Below, piece after piece: positions 60,052 through 64,000 of a stretch of 64,000 bases of DNA (position 1 is the stretch's first letter; each line of letters opens with the position of its first letter). Below the pieces are notes generated by a model. It searched no databases and was not told the origin of the DNA. It saw nothing but the letters and a program-made list of their open reading frames with translations. A program made the translations under genes and the position numbers. Origin of the DNA: Chryseosolibacter histidinae (GTDB taxonomy: Bacteria; Bacteroidota; Bacteroidia; Cytophagales; Cyclobacteriaceae); contig NZ_JAHESF010000002.1 in the NCBI RefSeq assembly GCF_018598225.1, positions 310,001 to 374,000 of the forward strand, given 5' to 3'.

Positions 60052-62187
60052 ATGGAACTCGAAAAATTCAGTTACGACAACAAGATTGTAAAAGCATTCA
60101 TGATCGCCACCGTGGTCTTCGGACTGGTGGGCATGCTGGTGGGACTTACCGCCGCCATTCAGCTGGTGTATCCCATCTTCAACTTCGATACGCAGTACAC
60201 AACATTCGGGCGCATCAGGCCCCTGCACACCAACGCCATCATCTTTGCGTTTGTAGGCAACGCCATGTTTGCGGGTGTTTATTATTCCATGCAGCGTCTG
60301 CTGAAAACGCGCATGTTCAGCGACAAACTCAGCTGGATCCATTTCTGGGGATGGCAGCTCATCATTGTGGCAGCTGCGATCACGTTACCGCTGGGCATGA
60401 CCACTTCCAAGGAGTATGCGGAGCTGGAGTGGCCCATCGACATCGCCATCACCGTGATCTGGGTGGTGTTTGGCTGGAACATGATCGGCACCATCATCAA
60501 ACGTCGCGAGCGGCACATGTATGTGGCCATCTGGTTTTACATCGCCACCTTCGTAACGGTGGCCGTACTGCACGTGGTAAACTCGTTCGAGATGCCGGTG
60601 ACGCTTTTCAAAAGTTACTCGTGGTATGCGGGTGTGCAGGATGCGCTGGTGCAGTGGTGGTACGGGCACAACGCGGTGGCCTTCTTCCTCACCACACCTT
60701 TCCTGGGCATGATGTACTACTTTCTTCCGAAAGCTGCCAACCGTCCCGTGTATTCGTACAGGCTTTCCATCATTCACTTCTGGTCGCTCATCTTCATCTA
60801 TATCTGGGCCGGCCCTCACCACCTGCTCTATACGTCACTGCCCGACTGGGCGCAATCACTGGGTGTAGTGTTTTCCATCATGCTGATAGCGCCGTCGTGG
60901 GGAGGCATGCTCAACGGTTTGATGACCCTGCGCGGCGCGTGGGATCGTGTTCGTGAAGATCCTATTCTGAAATTTATGGTGGTGGCCGTCACTGCTTACG
61001 GTATGGCTACACTCGAAGGGCCGCTGCTGTCGCTTAAGAACGTGAATGCCATTGCGCACTTCACAGACTGGATCGTAGCGCACGTGCACGTGGGTGGATT
61101 AGGATGGAACGGCTTCATGATCTTTGCCGTGCTATACTGGCTGGTGCCGCGCATGTGGGGTACAACCCTATATTCACGCAGGCTCGCCAACACACACTTC
61201 TGGCTCGGCACCCTGGGCATTATCTTCTATGCGCTGCCCATGTATGTATCAGGCGTGGTGCAAAGCCTCATGTGGAAAGAATTCAATCCCGAAGGTTTCC
61301 TCGTCTATAAGAACTTCCTGGAAACAACGGTACAGATCCTGCCGCTGCATGCGCTGCGGGCAACGGGTGGTGCGTTCTACCTGCTGGGCGCGTTCATCAT
61401 GACCTACAACCTGGTGAAAACAGCAAAAGCCGGAAGCTTCATCGCCAACGAAGGAACTGAAGCGGCACCGCTGGTAAACGAATATGTGGCTTCGAGAAAC
61501 GCAGGATGGCACCACCGTGTGCTGGAGCACAAACCTGTGATCTTTACGGTGCTGACGCTCATCGCCATCTTAATCGGCGGGTTCATTGAAATGGTACCCA
61601 CCTTCCTCATCAAATCGAATGTTCCAACCATCACCAGCGTAAAACCCTACACGCCGCTGGAGCTTCATGGCAGGGACATCTACATACGCGAGGGCTGTGT
61701 GAACTGTCATACGCAGATGGTGAGGCCATTCCGCTCCGAGACCGAACGCTACGGTGAGTATTCAAAAGCTGGAGAATTCGTTTATGATCACCCCTTCCTC
61801 TGGGGCTCGAAACGAACAGGCCCTGACCTGCATCGCGTGGGCGACAAGTATTCCAACAGCTGGCATTACAACCATATGCTGGCACCTGATGCAGTCTCCA
61901 CCGGTTCTATCATGCCTGCCTACCCCTGGCTCTTCGAACAAAATATCGACAGGGATGCCACCGCCGGCAAGGTCAGCGCGCTGCGCAAGGTAGGCGTGCC
62001 TTACGAAGAAGGATACGAATCTGTTGCCAACGATGACCTCGACAAACAATCGGCGCAGATCGCAGGCTCGCTGAAAGCAGACGGCATTGAAGTGCTGCCC
62101 GATGCAGAGATCGTGGCCCTGATCGCGTACCTGCAAAGGCTGGGCAAAGACATCAAGGCAGAACCTACTGCCAACGCTGAAAAATAG
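60052..62187 (+). CDS. ccoNO: cbb3-type cytochrome c oxidase, fused subunits I and II
   Basis: Terminal oxidase of 711 residues. CcoN part (about 1-480) has twelve helices and the histidines expected for hemes b, b3 and CuB (NTNAIIFAF segment, WWYGHNAVAFFLTTPFLG near 203, GPHHLLY near 253, AHVHVGGLGWNGF near 345). CcoO part (about 500-711) has one helix and a single heme c site C549-VN-C-H553 (GCVNCHTQMVRPF). The fusion of CcoN and CcoO is usual in Bacteroidota. This is the catalytic core of high-affinity respiration and starts the ccoNO-ccoQ-ccoP-ccoG run. Confidence 0.95.
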   Translation: MELEKFSYDNKIVKAFMIATVVFGLVGMLVGLTAAIQLVYPIFNFDTQYTTFGRIRPLHTNAIIFAFVGNAMFAGVYYSMQRLLKTRMFSDKLSWIHFWGWQLIIVAAAITLPLGMTTSKEYAELEWPIDIAITVIWVVFGWNMIGTIIKRRERHMYVAIWFYIATFVTVAVLHVVNSFEMPVTLFKSYSWYAGVQDALVQWWYGHNAVAFFLTTPFLGMMYYFLPKAANRPVYSYRLSIIHFWSLIFIYIWAGPHHLLYTSLPDWAQSLGVVFSIMLIAPSWGGMLNGLMTLRGAWDRVREDPILKFMVVAVTAYGMATLEGPLLSLKNVNAIAHFTDWIVAHVHVGGLGWNGFMIFAVLYWLVPRMWGTTLYSRRLANTHFWLGTLGIIFYALPMYVSGVVQSLMWKEFNPEGFLVYKNFLETTVQILPLHALRATGGAFYLLGAFIMTYNLVKTAKAGSFIANEGTEAAPLVNEYVASRNAGWHHRVLEHKPVIFTVLTLIAILIGGFIEMVPTFLIKSNVPTITSVKPYTPLELHGRDIYIREGCVNCHTQMVRPFRSETERYGEYSKAGEFVYDHPFLWGSKRTGPDLHRVGDKYSNSWHYNHMLAPDAVSTGSIMPAYPWLFEQNIDRDATAGKVSALRKVGVPYEEGYESVANDDLDKQSAQIAGSLKADGIEVLPDAEIVALIAYLQRLGKDIKAEPTANAEK

Positions 62188-62218
62188 GACGAACCTCACT
62201 ACTAAAGTATAATGTGCT

Positions 62219-62413
62219 ATGTATAAGAATGTGCTCCAAAGTATCGATAACATCGCCATCTGGCCCGTTATCTCCTTTGTTATCTTCTTTCTCTTCTTCA
62301 TCTGCCTGCTCTGGTGGGTCTTTACTACCGACAAAAAATTCATCGATAAGATGAAGGGTCTTCCCATCGATCATACTTCAGAAGAAAAGGATCTTAACAT
62401 CACACAACTATGA
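62219..62413 (+). CDS. ccoQ: cbb3 oxidase small subunit CcoQ-like
   Basis: Single-helix membrane protein of 64 residues (helix about 14-36, WPVISFVIFFLFFICLLWWVF) followed by a short polar tail beginning TTDKKFIDKMKGLPID, as in CcoQ-type subunits. It stabilises the oxidase complex. Its stop overlaps the ccoP start (ATGA), indicating translational coupling. Confidence 0.82.
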   Translation: MYKNVLQSIDNIAIWPVISFVIFFLFFICLLWWVFTTDKKFIDKMKGLPIDHTSEEKDLNITQL

Positions 62414-63333
62414 AGAAGCCATTGCTGATATTATCCGGTTGCCTGTTCGCAGCATCAACCTTTGCGCAGGAGAATACCGCCAAAACATTCTGGGACGATC
62501 CGGTGAACCATCCCCTGGCGTCACTGTACGTGGTGACTGCTTTGCTGCTGGTGGTTGTCATCCTGGTTGCCTTCGTGGGCATCTACATGGTGAAGGTGCT
62601 GAACACGCTCACGGAACAGGCCAGGAAAGTGAACGCTGAAAAATCGGGCATCGCCTACGTGCCCCTGCAAAGCTGGTGGCAGCGGTTTGCGCAACGTATG
62701 AACGCCTCTGTACCTGTTGAGCAGGAGAAAAATATCGAGATGGATCACAGCTACGATGGCATCCGCGAGCTCGACAACCATTTGCCGCCGTGGTGGAAAT
62801 GGCTTTTTTATGGAACGATCGGCTGGTCTGTGGTGTACATCATCGTGTTCCACTTTTCCGCCAGCCTGCCCCTCTCGCTGGAAGAGTATCAACAGGAAGT
62901 TGCTGTTGCCGAGGAACAGGCGCGCAAGCTCAGGGCATCTCAACCCGAAGCAACGATCGATGAGAACGCGCTGCAGTATACCGCTGACGCAGCCATCATC
63001 GAAAAAGGCAAAACAGTATTCATGAACAATCCGTGCGGATCGTGCCACAGGAACGACGGTGGCGGAAACACCATCGGTCCTAACCTCACAGACGAATACT
63101 GGCTGCACGGCGGAGATGTGAAGAACATTTTCAATACGATCAAAAACGGCGTGGTCGAAAAGGGTATGCCCGCGTGGGGAAAATCCATGAGCCCCCAGGA
63201 TGTACGTGACCTTACATTCTTCGTGATGAGCCTGCAGGGAACCAAACCCGCCGATGCCAAGGCGCCACAAGGTGAGCTTTTTAAACAAACACCTGTTGGC
63301 GCAGACACTACCGCCACACAGGCTTCCCTTTAA
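62410..63333 (+). CDS. ccoP: cbb3 oxidase diheme-type subunit CcoP, here with one heme c
   Basis: Membrane cytochrome c of 307 residues. It has a signal-like N-terminus (MKKPLLILSGCLFAASTFAQ), a helix at about 38-60, the CcoP N-terminal domain LDNHLPPWWKWLFYGTIGWSVVYIIVF (about 118-144) and a single heme site C209-GS-C212-H213 with an axial methionine in GMPAWG near 255. Classical proteobacterial CcoP has two heme c sites, so this is the monoheme form seen in Bacteroidota. The early signal plus extra helix is unlike the proteobacterial protein. It is coupled to ccoQ and followed by ccoG. Confidence 0.9.
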   Translation: MKKPLLILSGCLFAASTFAQENTAKTFWDDPVNHPLASLYVVTALLLVVVILVAFVGIYMVKVLNTLTEQARKVNAEKSGIAYVPLQSWWQRFAQRMNASVPVEQEKNIEMDHSYDGIRELDNHLPPWWKWLFYGTIGWSVVYIIVFHFSASLPLSLEEYQQEVAVAEEQARKLRASQPEATIDENALQYTADAAIIEKGKTVFMNNPCGSCHRNDGGGNTIGPNLTDEYWLHGGDVKNIFNTIKNGVVEKGMPAWGKSMSPQDVRDLTFFVMSLQGTKPADAKAPQGELFKQTPVGADTTATQASL

Positions 63334-63348
63334 AATAAAGAAAGTGAG

Positions 63349-64000
63349 ATGGAGATGGAAGGTGAAATAAGGATCGATCTGAGAAAAGAAAGGCTTGCAA
63401 AAAGCCTGGCCAACATTGAAGCAGGCACAGGAGAAGAATTTCGTGATACCATTGCCACCGTAGACGCCGCCGGAAAACGTCTCTGGATCTATCCTAAAAA
63501 ACCTTCGGGTCGCCTTCACCAATGGCGTATAGCTGTAACGGTGGTGTTGCTGTCATTGCTCTTTGCAGGGCCGTTCCTGAAGATCGGCGGACAGCCATTG
63601 CTGCTGCTGAACATCTTCGAACGCAGGTTTGTGATCTTTGGACAGGCTTTCTGGCCACAGGATTTTGTATTGCTGGCCATCACGCTGATCGCCTTCTTTG
63701 CTTTCATCATTCTGTTTACCGTTGTCTTTGGCAGGATCTGGTGCGGATGGTTATGCCCGCAGACACTCTTCATGGAGATGGTCTTTCGGAAGATCGAATA
63801 CCTCATTGAAGGCGACGCCGCCGCACAACGAAGACTGGCCAGGGAGCCCTGGCATTGGAACAAGCTTGGGAAGAAAACGCTCAAGCATGCGATCTTTCTT
63901 CTCATCTCCATACTGATCGCGCACACGGTTCTTGCTTACATCATTGGTGCAAAAGATACCTTTGCCATCATCACGCAGTCGCCGGCATTAAACCCGGCAG
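63349..64000 (+). CDS. ccoG: cbb3 oxidase accessory protein CcoG, 5' part
   Basis: Partial: 217 codons are visible and the gene runs off the window. ATG at 63349 gives MEMEGEIRIDLRKERL. Membrane ferredoxin-like protein (RdxA/FixG) that reduces copper for CcoI and the oxidase. Seen: the leading FRDTIATVDAAGKRLWIYPKKPSGRLHQWR segment, three helices and the first cysteine motif GRIWCGWLCPQTLFMEMVFRKIEYLIEG (about 125-152). The two 4Fe-4S clusters lie past the window end. It starts 15 nt after ccoP, completing a ccoNO-Q-P-G operon. Confidence 0.93.
   Translation, partial: MEMEGEIRIDLRKERLAKSLANIEAGTGEEFRDTIATVDAAGKRLWIYPKKPSGRLHQWRIAVTVVLLSLLFAGPFLKIGGQPLLLLNIFERRFVIFGQAFWPQDFVLLAITLIAFFAFIILFTVVFGRIWCGWLCPQTLFMEMVFRKIEYLIEGDAAAQRRLAREPWHWNKLGKKTLKHAIFLLISILIAHTVLAYIIGAKDTFAIITQSPALNPA

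Noticed and set aside
62521-63522. Long minus-strand open frame across ccoP and ccoG
   Set aside because: It is antisense to well-recognised oxidase genes and its translation shows no family motif.

Overview
The window looks like chromosomal DNA of a Bacteroidota bacterium, most likely of the order Cytophagales. Signs of this are the TAnnTTTG-type -7 promoter elements, paired FtsX-type ABC permeases, a TonB receptor followed by a DUF4249 lipoprotein, a fused E1 alpha/beta 2-oxoacid dehydrogenase, a fused CcoN-CcoO oxidase and a DUF2279 gene behind tamB. The order is an inference from gene content. I found no tRNA, rRNA, CRISPR array, insertion sequence or prophage. The one structural RNA I can support is RNase P RNA.

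Layout. 0.1-1.3 kb: carotenoid genes (crtZ and a lycopene cyclase). 1.9-12.2 kb: an ABC export system (two FtsX permeases, an ATPase and a membrane-fusion protein) next to a divergent NtrC-type response regulator and sensor kinase. Both halves of the exporter carry the same upstream design: a GTTC-N6-GAAC palindrome whose centre lies 60.5 bp from a sigma-54-like -24 element. 12.4-13.0 kb: an AT-rich pair of small genes. 13.1-15.0 kb: fabF behind a TetR regulator that has a perfect palindromic operator at its own promoter. 15.0-20.0 kb: a non-phosphorylative L-fucose catabolic operon (mutarotase, permease, dehydrogenase, lactonase, hydrolase, second dehydrogenase) with no L-fuconate dehydratase in the window. 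20.0-23.4 kb: housekeeping genes (HNH, NlpC/P60, smpB, thioesterase, tsaD). 23.4-28.9 kb: tamB and DUF2279. 29.5 kb: rnpB, then a sigma-54 activator without a DNA-binding domain. 31-34 kb: a tiny lipoprotein, a LuxE-like gene and two tandemly duplicated lipoprotein genes; the duplication also copied the 5' end of the LuxE-like gene, which survives as a fossil. 34-44 kb: metabolic and miscellaneous genes (E1, ald, amn, MFS, GH125, S8 protease). 44.5-48 kb: TonB receptor and DUF4249. 48-52.6 kb: sthA, ppk1 and usp. 52.7-64 kb: a micro-oxic respiration block (Aer-like PAS protein, ccoI, ccoS, hemN, DGC protein, DUF1275, ccoNO, ccoQ, ccoP, start of ccoG).

The last block appears to be one regulon. 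Seven TGA-N6-TCA palindromes of Crp/Fnr type lie in its short intergenic spaces, upstream of usp, the PAS gene/ccoI, hemN, the DGC gene, the DUF1275 gene and (twice) ccoNO.

Several intergenic gaps contain a short-period repeat followed by an inverted copy of itself. These usually begin at the stop codon of the upstream gene, and the repeat unit differs from locus to locus. They are the main structure in the window that gene annotation does not explain.
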